Positions 33,803 to 45,782 of a DNA stretch of 64,000 bases are shown here, piece by piece (position 1 is the stretch's first letter; each line of letters opens with the position of its first letter). Made by a program: the position numbers and the translations under genes. The stretch lies in contig NC_133105.1 in assembly GCF_022965805.1 (NCBI RefSeq), forward strand, positions 4,960,001 through 5,024,000. The letters are read 5' to 3'. The notes under the pieces were generated by a model. That model worked only from the letters and a program-made list of their open reading frames with translations. It ran no database searches and was not told the origin of the DNA. Origin of the DNA: Primulina eburnea (taxonomy: Eukaryota > Streptophyta > Magnoliopsida > Lamiales > Gesneriaceae).

Positions 33803-34569
33803 GGATCAAGATCCTCTACTGTGGGGAACCCCACAGTAGAGGGTGCTGTCCACTATTTAAAAAAAAATATTTTTTAAAAAATTGATATTTTTATAATTTA
33901 ATTATTTCAAAACCAAAATTATATTTTTTAATTAAAATATGTGATTAATAATATAATTTAAAGTTGCAATTTTATTTTTGATTATTGTGGGAGTAAAATG
34001 ATGTATTTTTTATTACTTTTTTTTTATAATTTTTTCAACTCTTTTTTTAAAAAATATTAATAAAAAATTAAATTTTTGTTACAAATATGTAATTTTGAAC
34101 GAACAAAAAAAAACGACGGTACATTCAATTTTTTTAATATTATAGTTCTTTTTACAAAATTTATTTTATCTTTTTTTTTTATTTTGTTAATTTTTTATTT
34201 AGAAGTTAAAATTTTATCAATCAGATATTTGTAACAAAAATAATAATCTTATTGGCTTTTTATATTCTAATTCTTTGAAAATACTATTTTATCTTTATTT
34301 TGCATTGTTAATTTTTCTCATTCTTTTTTAAGTTTTAAATATAAAAAATATTTTTTCGCTTTCTTAGATATTTAAGAAATAATCCAATTTAAAAAATAAA
34401 AAATTAAAAAATTTATAAAAGACTTAAGCGTTTGAACAACAAAATTATACAAGTTATTTTTTTTTTATATCGTGTCAGTTTTTTGATATTATTTTTAATT
34501 GTTCGATAAGTTCAATCTTTTTAAATTTTTTGTACAATTTTTTAATTGGATTATTTCTTATATCCCTAA

Positions 34570-34620
<51 letters not shown>

Positions 34621-35058
34621 GATGTTAATTTTATAGATATGTAATTAATAAAATTTTAACTTCTAAATAAAAAAATAACAACATAAAAAAAGGAAAAAAG
34701 AGTTTTTTTTTTAAGAACAATAATGTTGAAAAAAAAAATTGAAAAGTTCGTATTCATATATTTGTAACAACAAAATTAAATTTTTATTGACATTTTTTAT
34801 TAAAAAAAAAGTTGCAAATTTTATAAAAGAAAAAATAATAAGAGAGATATGATTTTACCCCCACAATATATATTTATAATCAAAAATAAAATTATAACTT
34901 TAAATTAGATTATTAACCACATATTTTAATATAAAAAATATAATTTTGATATTGAAAGAATTAAAATATAAAAATATTAATTTTTTAAAAAATAAGTTTT
35001 TTTTAATAATGTACAGCATTCTCTACTGTGGGGAACCCACAGTAGAGGATCTTGATCC
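33803..35058. mobile_element. Giant palindromic (fold-back) element, 1,256 bp, 9-bp TSD
   Basis: The two ends are inverted copies (GGATCAAGATCCTCTACTGT at each end) and the reverse-complement similarity continues almost to the centre near 34430, so each arm is about 600 bp. It is flanked by the exact duplication CAAATATAT (33794-33802 and 35059-35067). Near each end is a smaller palindrome, CTACTGTGGGG facing CCCCACAGTAG. There is no ORF. The 9-bp duplication and very long TIRs point to a non-autonomous Mutator-like or Foldback-type element. A (TA)n run (about 34570-34616) sits in the right arm. Confidence 0.87.
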
Positions 35059-35067
35059 CAAATATAT

Positions 35068-35957
35068 ATTGATATCCATGAAAATTAAAACTACAACTTA
35101 ATCCTAATATGGGATGTAAAAATTATTATTTCGAAATTAATTTTTAAATAAATCATTTACTCTCACTTATATTAATATAAATTGTCGAATTGATACTTAT
35201 TGTTATATGTCCGATATAAATGAGATTGAAAGATTGATGGCACCCTTTAGCTAAATTATTGGGCACCATCCACCTTTTATTGATTACAAAATGGTATATG
35301 TATTTGTTTTATTAATATTTAATCAATACTATAAAATATTACATGTAAATAAGCAATTAGACAATATTTATGAAAACCATCTACGTATTTTGCATGAAAA
35401 AGTTTGTGCATTATTTCGCATACAAATTCATTTTTCTTTCGGTCCATGTATCTTTGTATTTTCGTATCTTAGATATACAACTCAAAGTAAATTTATCATC
35501 ACTTTCTATTATGGTGTGGTACTTGATATTTCGAGAGTCTGAGTCGAAAACAAAAGTTGGACCCCTTAAATAATAAGTCATTGTTTTTTTCTAATAAAAG
35601 TTTGTCAAAATATATGAGAATAATTTTTATCTATATAATTTTCCACTAATAAGTCCTCAATATTTTTATGAATTTTATCTCAATTATCTGGATTATCAAT
35701 TTCGGAGAAAACAAAATTCCTTTATTCATATTTACATGTAATCATTTTCAACAATTTTAACATCATAATTTATCCAGTCTCTTCACATCAGAAGCTTGAG
35801 TAATCTTTTTTTTATTATTATTATTATTATCGTCCATAAATTAATCAGTTTTTCCAAAATTACTGTTATTTTGGTTTTTTTTTTTTTTTTTTTTTTACAT
35901 ATCCTTCAAATTAAAAATTGTTTCTTTTTAAGTTATTTTATTATTATCACTAAAGTA
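35068..35957. other. AT-rich intergenic DNA, nothing recognised
   Basis: It holds a T-rich tract at about 35876-35896 and no coding signal. Confidence 0.6.
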
Positions 35958-35958
35958 T

Positions 35959-36135
35959 GGCAAAAACTTGTGTGAAACGGTCTCACAGGTCGTATTTTGT
36001 GAAAAATATATTTTATTTGGGTCATCCATGAAAAAATATTACTTTTTATGCTAAGAGTGTTACTTTTTATTATGAATATCGGTATGTTTGACTCGTCTCA
36101 CAAATAAAGATTTGTGAAACTGTCTCACAAAAGAC
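35959..36135 (+). mobile_element. MITE-like repeat family copy 7, full length
   Basis: It begins GGCAAAAACTTGTGTGAAAC and ends GAAACTGTCTCACAAAAGAC, with every internal block conserved. Confidence 0.88.
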
Positions 36136-36344
36136 TTGTTCCTAAAATATTACTCCACATCTTCGATCTAAATTTTAGTTAATTGTTTTTTTTCCCCAAT
36201 ATCTACACAAACGCGGTGTGTCATACCAAATATATCATATCCACGATTTTTTAAAAAATCTATTATAATTATAAGTTATATAACTTGGAATTTGGAAATC
36301 ATTTGGAAATTAATATGTTTGTATGTATGTATATATATATATAT

Positions 36345-36500
36345 TGTATGATTTTGATATTCATTTAATAAAAAAAACATATAAAATGGAATTAGAAGTA
36401 ATCAATTCGTAATTTATATATATTTTATTTGTATGGTTTTGATATTCATTTAATAAAAAAAACATATAAAATGGAATTAGAAGTAATGAATTCGTAATTC
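36345..36500. repeat. Tandem duplication, two units with 85-bp period
   Basis: The segments at 36345-36414 and 36430-36499 are nearly identical (TTTGATATTCATTTAATAAA, then GGAATTAGAAGTAAT), a recent local duplication. Confidence 0.85.
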
Positions 36501-37145
36501 GTATTTTGTACAACAGAAAAAAAAAAAGAAAATTCCAAACACAGCTACTAATTGTCTTATCAAAACAAGCAAAAAGCGAGAAAAAAAAATAATTTTTGTT
36601 ACATAAATCAGAATAACATAGACATGCTGAAATTTATATACAAAAAGTTTCTTTAGAAATTCTAAATACCAAAATTTAATAATTTAAAATAAAATATAAT
36701 TTATAAATTCAATTACTTAAATCATATGTTATTACAAGATCAAATATAACGAGAAAAAGAAAAAAGAAACGAACTTAGCCAGATGTCAATATAAGATTAA
36801 ATTTTTTAAAAGTAAAACTTTTTTTATATAAATAAATTGGGATTATATTGTAGAATAAAATTGTGTTTGACATCTGTTTAAAGCTAAAAGAATGAAATAT
36901 CACACTACTATGAATTTTTTTAAAAAAATTCAGGGCCCCTTGAGGTATGGTGTCTGGTGCACTTTAGTGTATAAATGTGTGATGCATCATTACGTTTTTA
37001 TCGGAAGATTATTTTTATATAAATTTCAAAACAATTTTTATCATGTTGAAGTTTAATTAATAATATAGATAGTATATGTTGTATGTTCGATTATCCTTTG
37101 ATCACTTTCTCATGGGTTATTTTAGAAATTTTTTTCTGAGTTAAT

Positions 37146-37290
37146 CCGTTTTCTGTGAGACGGTCTCTCAAATATGTACATGTGAAATGTGTCGACGCGT
37201 TTTATATTTATCATGAAAAATAATACTCTTAGCAAAAAAAATAATAATTTTCATGCGTTATGTCGATTTGGATAACCGGTTCACGAAATT
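37146..37290 (-). mobile_element. MITE-like repeat family copy 8, degraded
   Basis: Recognisable blocks are GTGAGACGGTCTC and AATAATACTCTTAGC, but much of the sequence has diverged. It lies about 570 bp upstream of the MINDY-like start codon. Confidence 0.5.
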
Positions 37291-37861
37291 TTTTTTGTGT
37301 TATTTAAAGACATTTACCAAAAATTCAGTCTTCAATATAAAAACTAAATATTAATATTAATAATAAAAATATACAAATATATAAATACTAATTTGATATT
37401 AGTTATTTAAAAAAAAAAGTTAATATACAATTCGACTCTCCGATGTTCCGGAAGATTTATTTGTCATCACTAAAAGCGAATCCATAAAGCGTCAAGATTG
37501 GACCAAACGTCATCGTTTAGTATTTCATCGTCTACCTGGAAAATTTTCCGTTACTCGTTTCGGTTTTAAAGCCCTATCCCTATTTCCGATTCTGTGTGTC
37601 AGATTTTTATATATATCTTAATATCTTAATTACTTTGCCATTTGATTAATTTTCCAGAATAATTTTCTGGTGATTGGATCAATTTTAGTGCAGATGTTCT
37701 TTCATATACAGTTGTAGTATGCTATTGGACTTAAGTTCCTTATCTTGAATTTGAAACCCTAGTTGCTCGCTATGGGCTCCATTTTTTAAATTTGATCTCG
37801 AATAGAAATCTGATTTTCTATTTGGAGATTGATTTTTGTAATTCGATCTGTATATATGTAA
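37291..37861 (+). promoter_or_regulatory. Promoter and 5' UTR of the MINDY-like gene
   Basis: The non-coding sequence directly upstream of ATG 37862 changes to a less AT-rich, leader-like composition from about 37440. No TATA box could be singled out. Confidence 0.35.
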
Positions 37862-40800
37862 ATGGCGGATCAAGAAGAGGAGGATCTGAAGATGGCATTG
37901 AGACTGAGCATGCAACAGAATGAGTCGCCGGAGCCAAAGAGGAGCAAGCCGATGGAGAATACACCTGTTGGTGGAGAGGCGACTCCTGAGGATAAATCAC
38001 CGGAGGTAAAGAATCGGAGGTTGCAGCGGGAATTGATGGCTGCTGCTGCGGAGAAGCGGATGGGAGCAGCTAAGAATGCTGCGGAGAAGCAGATGGTGGC
38101 AGCTAAGAATGCTGTGAAGAATGTGGAGAAGGAGAAGGTGACGGATGCGGAAATTACGGGTTTAGAAGTTGAGAAAAAAGGAAAGGGTGTGAACTTGGAG
38201 AATGCTGAGGTAAAAAGGGGAAGTCTTGGGGTTTCATTATCAGGAGATCAGGCTAATAAGCTCTTCTCGATGATTTTTGGTAACAGCGTTAGTAAAGATG
38301 TGCTTGCGCAGTGGAGCAATCAGGGTATTAGGTAAAACAGTTTGAATAAAAGATTTAAACTTTATGTTATTAGATATTGTAGAAACCGTATATTGATTTT
38401 GAATGAGGTTTTAGAGGTTGATGGAAAGCATTTATAATGCTATTATTCCCTTGCTCGTTTGAATTATTGGAAACATCGCTATGAAAATATGAGGAAGTTG
38501 TCTCTCAGTGTCCTTTATTGTGTATCTTGGTCACTCAGTTGTCTCTCAGTGACATTTAGTGTGTATCTTGGTCACTCAGTTGATTATGATGGGTATTATA
38601 TGTTTTTTTGGGTTTTCAACAATTGGTGCCGTAGTTTACTGTTAGCATTTTGTATCTCACAACTGTATTTAAGATGGTAATGCTGGAATCCTACGATTTG
38701 TCTTGAATCTAAAGGGGTAAGAGCATTTAGCCTGTGAGTCATAAATAAAAACGTAGTTGGAAGCTTTTTGATTTTTTTTCGATAAATGATGACATAAAAA
38801 ATTAGTGTTGATGACATCCTTTTTTTTAATCTTCCACTAGTGTTTTTGGTTTTTGCTATGTTACACAGTAGAATATGTTCAAAATAGAACTTTTGTGGGA
38901 AGTTCTTCTCATAAAATTTTTTATTATGTTTGAAACGGGGTATAAGATGAGCGTAGTTGGCTTGATTCAAATTCATCGAGCCAAGAATTTTTAAGCCTCA
39001 TTAGCCATTATGAGCTCAAGCTTGAATGATATTAATTTGCGAAAATGCTCTAAAAAAAATTTGTAAATACAATTTGTATTCATGAGCCAACTTGTGAGCT
39101 AAGCTCTAAAAACCTCTAGCTCGAGCTCGACGAGTTCAAGGTCACTTTTTTGTAGTCAATTTCAAGCTTGTTTTTACACCCTAGTCTGAAAGATGGTATG
39201 GTAGTTTTATTATTTTGATCTGGAAAATTTTGTGAAAAGTTTTTTTCTTATATTGATGTGGGAGACATGGTATAAATCAAAATTTTATAGACTAGCAATC
39301 TAATAAAGCCATTTATTGACATGAAATTTGTACTTCCTTAGATATCTTTCGTGTGATGATAGATTAAAATAATATAGAGGTTTGTTTACAGCTGAAGAAT
39401 TGGAATTTTGAACACCTTATCCAACAATTCACATCTTTCACTTGAAAATAAAATAATGTTGCAAAATTCCTGATTTTCCTCAAGGCCATTCAGATTTTTT
39501 ATTGATGTTCAGTCTTGAATCAACATTATCTTTGGAGCCATACATGATACACCATACTTAAAGCTCAAAGAAATTTTCAGAATCTAATCTAAATATATAA
39601 ATATCAGGAACTTGGAAAATGTAAACGTTAGTACTGCACATATAGCATATCTTTGATGGCCATGTTAGCATCATTGTCTTTTGGTATCAAATATTTTGCT
39701 AATTCAATTTCATGTGCATACCTACATTGGAATGCATTTTTGATGAATTTTACTAATTTTTAAAGCAGAGAGTTCTCCTGTGGAATTGACCTTAGTAATT
39801 TGATTGCTCATTGGCAAAAAAATGAGCTTGTCCATATAATGTTTCTTATACTTTGGAGCAAAAACTTCTTCTGCAGGTTTAGTCCTGATCCAGAAACATC
39901 TATGGGGTTAGTGCAGCATGAGGGTGGGCCGTGTGGCGTGTTAGCAGCTATACAAGTAACAATGCTATTTCTACTTTGAATTTTGATATTGCTAGTAGGA
40001 CTTGAACCTAGAAGGTTCTTTATGTAATTAAGTTTTAGAATTTTTTGTCAGCAATTCTGTCCTGCCTTGTTTTTCTTGATTTATTTGTAGATAAAAAATA
40101 TATGAAGAGAAAAAAAAACTCTAGTAACTAAACTTTGGGGGATTTATTGTAGCTCGATGTTATATTTATTTACTTTGCTAGCTCCTTTTTTTTATTTAAT
40201 TATGTTACAACTAAAGAAAGATAGCAGATTTTTGTTTTATGTTAAGATCTATGTATTTCAGATGCCGATATGGCATTTTAGGATCATCGACTTTACTTAG
40301 AAATTATTCTTTTGGGTAAAAGCTCATAATTCTCTTTTCATTGGCAAGCTCTTAACCAAATTTTATTATTCATAGCTCCTCTTGATGTTATCCCTTACAG
40401 TATTTCCTGATTGAATTTGTATACGCATAGATAATTACCAGTCTTGGAAAAGCAGGAACAAAAGTGTGTGGCGGTTGTTCTACCTTAAAAAATTCCTTTT
40501 ATCTTATGGTTAGCTTGAGTTTAACTTTCTGCTGGTTGATGTTAATATTTAGAATTTACGTTGTGCTAAACATATAGCATAGAAAGTAACTTAAATTTTC
40601 CTTTAGAGAAAAATGAAGCAACTTTCTACTTTAACTATGTTTTGTTAATTCTCAACACCTTACATTGGTCGGGCTTGATAACTTGACCGGCTAAAATATG
40701 TTATCATTTTTCTTAATGAGACTATTCATCTTATGAGCTTCTTAGAGTGAAATTATTAGCTCCTTTCATATATCTTGCCAGCTTTAAGTAAATCGGTCAG

Positions 40801-43800
40801 TTTGATCTGTCTAACTTGATGTGGAAACGTAGTTTGCTCTCTTTTTCTGTACTGATGTTCCGCACCACCATTTCATATGTCCTCAAGCAGTAACTTAAAA
40901 AATTATATAGCACCTTTACTTTAGGTTGTTCGCATAACCTTCTTTTTTTAAGTCTTTGTAATGCCATCTCTTTTGGCGTAATGGACTCATGGAAGGAATT
41001 AAGACTCAGCCTACTAGTCGGTTAAACACATGTGAAAACCTGAAAACGTCATTTAGTATTTACGACTAGTTTTCCAAGAAATTCATAGTTTAATAAAATT
41101 TTCTTTTTCCTCTATTTTTCATTTTACCGAATGGATTCACAAGGAAAAGATATTATTATCCGGAATAACATATACATGATTTTCTTGTTCTTTACCCATA
41201 GTCATTATCTTAGCTTTAGCATGAAGTCCTCTTGAAATTAAAATGTTAATTCCATTTTCTTATGTAATTTATCACAAGATGTTTCATTAAACATTATGGT
41301 CTTCTCTTGCCTGGGTTCTCGCGGTTCATAATGGGTGCTAGTTCTTTTTTTTACATTATTTCTTCTTTTTTAAGCTGTTAGTAAAAAAGTTGAGTTATGT
41401 GTGAGCTAAATTCCTTAGAAATGAGTAGCAATGCTACTAGTAGTTTAAGTATTGAATATCAATGGAACTTCATTACATGGGTTGTTTATATGGAGCAAAT
41501 GCTGTAGAAAAATTGACTAACTAACTCTATATGGTGTCAAAAGTTGAGGTTATAGGATAGTTTTCCTTTTCTGTGTGTTTATGTGTGTCTAGGCCTCGGA
41601 GTGGTGCTAAAAGTTTCTCACAGTAAATTGGTCATAAACATAGAAAAAGTGTCCATCTTTGACAAAGTGCAGTATGTATGGGTGGAAATTGGGAAATCAG
41701 ATCAAATATAATCCAAGCGTAAAGACAGCAAAATCATTAGAGAGATGGATGACTGAATCACCAACATTGGTTTCTACTATCAACTCTTTATTAGTCTTTA
41801 TCATTAATTGACTGACTAGTTACTGGTTTGGGTTTTAGAGTGCCTCCAAATCTTCTGAGTTTGGGATAGAAAAGTAGTGAAATTCAAATTCGGTTTGTTA
41901 TTGTTGTTGTATATCAATGGTCATTACATTTGTGCCACACCTGGAAGAAAAATGCCAGTTTTTACCTGATTCAGTGCATGTCTGCATCTCACAGTGTGAT
42001 GCTCTCCTCACAATATAATCTATTTTCTCTGCAGGCTTTTGTACTCAAATATCTTCTATTTTCTCTCGAGGAATCAGATAATTTTCCAAACATCCATGCG
42101 GATATGTCTGTGAGAAGAGTTACACATAATGACTCTGTTGCCGCAGATATTTCCCATCATCTCACAGAGGAAAACAGATCGAGGTAATGAAATCCTCTAA
42201 ATTATTTCTTAACGGTGTTGCTTGGTGCTGCTTTATTCTCAATTACTGAAACTATTAGGTAGGAGGAAAGAAAAGATGAAGAGTTCATGAATTCATGTCT
42301 ATGCATAAAATAACCAAATAAACCACTGGCTTCGAGAAGGTTACAAGTAGAGAATTAAGTATTGTTTTTTTTTTCCTGAAAATTAGATTATTATACAGTG
42401 TTTGGTCATGGAACCCTGAATTCAATCTTTACATATGATACTAACCGCTAGTTGTAAAATTAAATCACCATACTCTGATTGAGAAGAAGTGGGACATCTA
42501 TTATTATTTTTTTGCTCTTTTATTTTTTTTGTAGAAATCAATGCTAATTAAATTTTGGATTTTGATTCCTTTAACTGTTTATAAATCATCGTTGTTACTT
42601 GTTAGTAAAATAAGTTTTTCTATATTTGGACAGAGCTCTGGTGAGGAGTATGAGTGAGATACTCTTTCTGTGTGGAAGTAATGAAAGAGTGGTGGTAGCA
42701 TCTCTGGATGTTCTTGATGGTGATTCTATTGATTCCATCGATGTGTCTAAGGATGAGGTAAGTCCAGACTTAATTAATTTTTGTCGCACTTTTTATGCCA
42801 TTTTATGGCATTATTACCTTGTTACTGCTCCTTTATGTGAAATTTTTTATTGATTACGAAGTTGCCATTTAAGTTAATTAAGTGGTGCACTTGGTGAGAA
42901 TGTTGTAGGGTATTTACCATTGAACGTGGTTTCTTTCTCTCAAATTTATTTGTAACTTGCTGCACAGGTATTGGCAAAAGCACTTGAAGGTCTTTCTTTT
43001 GAATCTGGTTCTGATTTGCAGAAAGTTTTGAGAATATACCACTGCACTTCTCAGTTGAGTGCATTTCAAAAACTTGAAGCAATGCTTCCTATTTTTCGAA
43101 GTCGTATGGGAGCATTGCTCTTTTTAATAGCTGCCTTGCTCTCCAGAGGACTGGTATGCTATTCTCTCATTTTAAATCATGCTTTTTCACAAAGTCTGAC
43201 AGAGGAATAGTGGTATCTCATTGACAAGTGGTAAATATTTCACATTATAGATAAATAATGTGCTGAAACTGTTCTAAACTGACGAACAATAATTGGATGC
43301 TAGCTGAAACCACAACTTAAGGAAGTAACTATTATTTTGCCCCTTTCTTTCTTTTTCTTCTTTCTTTTTGGGGACATTGCCCCTTTCTTTTCAATAGCTT
43401 TTCCAGTTAGAGGTAACTTTGCTAAATATTAACAACATATTGGTATATTTTGATTTGAAATCCTTCCATGCAATTGTACTTTTTAATTTTCGATATTTCT
43501 CAGAAAGTGGGACACCACATTACTCGGTAACAACTATTAATAAAAGGACATGTGCTTCTCAACGTGAAGCAGGCAGGTTTAGTTTTTACCAAGACACTGT
43601 GTACTTTGTCTTTATGTTGAACTCTATTTGGCGGCTCAAAATCATCTCCATCCATTGATCGTGGAAGAAATGAGGGCTTCTGATATCTTGTATACTAATC
43701 TGAACTAGATTTCAAAATTAACACTTCATGTGCCTTAATATTCCTATCCAAATCACTGCATGTATGCGTTGTTTGCCTTCTAATTTGTTGATGGTGCAAG

Positions 43801-44823
43801 TTAATGTATTCAGTACCTGTTTTTTCATCAGGACAATGTTCAAGAAGACAGGGATGACCCCAGTCAACCATTAGTCACTGCCCCATTTGGGCATGCATCT
43901 CAGGTGACCACAGATTGATAATTTCATTTCTGTTGGATAATCGTGATGGTTTGGCATGGTTACCGGAATAGTTTGCATTTAACATGTTATTTCTCAAATA
44001 GGAAATCGTCAACCTTTTACTTTCTGGAAGTGCCGCTGCTAATGTGTTTGATGGGAAGATGGACTTGGGCGGTGGCATGTTTGTGAAAGGTATCTCAACA
44101 ACTGTGGAAGTCGGGTTCCTCACCCTGCTAGAGTCCCTTAATTTTTGCAAGGTTGGCCAGTATCTGAAATGCCCCAAGTGGCCGATATGGGTCGTTGGAA
44201 GTGAATCTCACTACACAGTCTTGTTTGCTCTCGACACGAAAGTCCAGGACGAGAATGAATTCGAGCATAGAGAAACACAGATCCGGAGGGCTTTTGATGC
44301 CCAAGATCAAAGTGGAGGTGGTGGATTCATTAGTGTTGAAGGCTTTCATCGTGTCATTGAAGAAACCAGCATTAACCTTCCGCCTGATAAGGTTGAGCAT
44401 CTCTGTAGCACTGGTTTTATCGTATGGAGTGAATTCTGGCAGGCACTTCTAGACTTAGACAAGAGTTTAGGAGGGGTCAAGGATTCAACTGGTTTGATGG
44501 GTAAGAAAGTCTTTGATCTCTACCATTTTAATGGGATTGCAAAATCAATTGGTAATGGTTCCCTAGCATCACTTGGAAGTGAGAATCCTATTCAAAGACC
44601 AAGACTAACGAAATTGAGCGTCTCAGTTCCTCCAAGGTGGACACCAGAGGAATTCTTGGCGGATGTGCCAGTGTCCTCTGAATCATTGAAAAATGAACCA
44701 GGTGGGGTCGAAATCTCAATTGAAGTATCCAAGCCTCAACATGCTCCCTTGGTGGATTGCATCAGAACACGTTGGAGACGTGCTGTTTGCAACTGGGACG
44801 GGGATGCGCCTAGTATTGTCTGA
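37862..44823 (+). CDS. MINDY-3/4-type deubiquitinase with N-terminal UIM
   Basis: Seven exons: 37862-38331, 39877-39955, 42035-42183, 42634-42757, 42968-43153, 43832-43903, 44002-44823, all phase-consistent, giving 633 aa. The N-terminus EEEDLKMALRLSMQQ fits a ubiquitin-interacting motif. A charged linker follows. The MINDY catalytic domain (old name DUF4205) has LVQHEGGPCGVLAAIQ with the oxyanion Gln and nucleophilic Cys (TGT 39932-39934), and GSESHYTVLF with the catalytic His (CAC 44209-44211). An EF-hand-like insert (DQSGGGGFISVE) appears to lack the usual acidic residues at loop positions 3 and 5. MINDY enzymes trim Lys48-linked ubiquitin chains from their distal end. Introns 1 and 2 are 1.5 and 2.1 kb. 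Confidence 0.92.
38498..38580. repeat. Two-unit 41-bp tandem repeat in intron 1 of MINDY-like gene
   Basis: TTGTCTCTCAGTG ... GTGTATCTTGGTCACTCAG is repeated twice head-to-tail with few differences. Confidence 0.85.
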
Positions 44824-45782
44824 GCTATGTCCATTAGTTTTTATATTATGATCTCATGAGTCATTGTTTATTGGTCCACTGGCGGCTTTACATGTGAGAT
44901 GCAAACTATAGATTGTTTGTTCTGTGGTGTTGTAGCATTTAGGATTTGAGAAAACAGATTGTGTTGAATTTATTATTTAAACTTCCAAAATGAGTGTAAC
45001 ATACAGATCTTTGGTTATCGATGGCCATTGATTAGGAAGTTATTTCAAGAACTGGTGAGGACGTTGATACATATTTTAAAGGTCAGGACTTATAGTTTCC
45101 TACCTCTGCTTTTGATATTAAACTGTTTTTTTCCTATTCAATTTTTGTTTACTTTTGGAAAAGTTCACTTAAATGTTCTGTAGTTGCAGGACAATTTTGG
45201 TTCTCTTTTATCTAAATGTATGTGTACTTAATTTCTTATTCCAGAAAGCCCCTATCAAAATTATACGAATAACTAAGAATAGATGTTAACTCATGATGCA
45301 ATGCGTGGTGAATAACAGAGCAACTGCCACTAGTCCATTCCATTCCAATATTAGTATAGCATAGATAACTAAATCTCTACATTAAGAGTTCCGTGCCCGA
45401 CAAATATAACATGGGCTCTGGGTTACACCAATTTTTATTTTATTTTTTTAAAAGAAAGAATTAATAGAAACATAAAAAAAATAAATAGCACGACTGCCAC
45501 ACGGAACCAGCACAAAGACCTCGCATATAACTTTCATGGTCATTCTCAAAGCCAGCACAAAGACCTCGCAAATAACTTCCACGGTCATTCTCAAAACTGC
45601 AAGCCAACCCACACTATGAACAAACTTTGATCCAATACCATATGTATCTACTGAGAACTGCAGTCCCTGCAATGAAAATAAAACGAACACTGCGAATAAG
45701 TTTAAAGAATGCCATCGTTTTAATTTTCTGCCGCCAAAGACATGAAGTGATAGATAATATGCTAACGAAATGACTCACCAGC
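44824..45782. other. 3' UTR of MINDY-like gene and 3' flank of actin pseudogene
   Basis: These are the convergent 3' ends of the two loci. The only structure seen is the 45-bp tandem duplication at 45507-45596. Confidence 0.5.
45507..45596. repeat. Two-unit 45-bp tandem repeat
   Basis: CCAGCACAAAGACCTCGCA through GGTCATTCTCAAA(G/A) occurs twice with a 45-bp period and about five differences, downstream of the actin pseudogene stop. Confidence 0.85.

Noticed and set aside
5614..36135. Spaced identical blocks as a CRISPR-like array
   Set aside because: The copies are kilobases apart, in both orientations and with inverted termini, so they are dispersed MITE-like elements in a plant genome.
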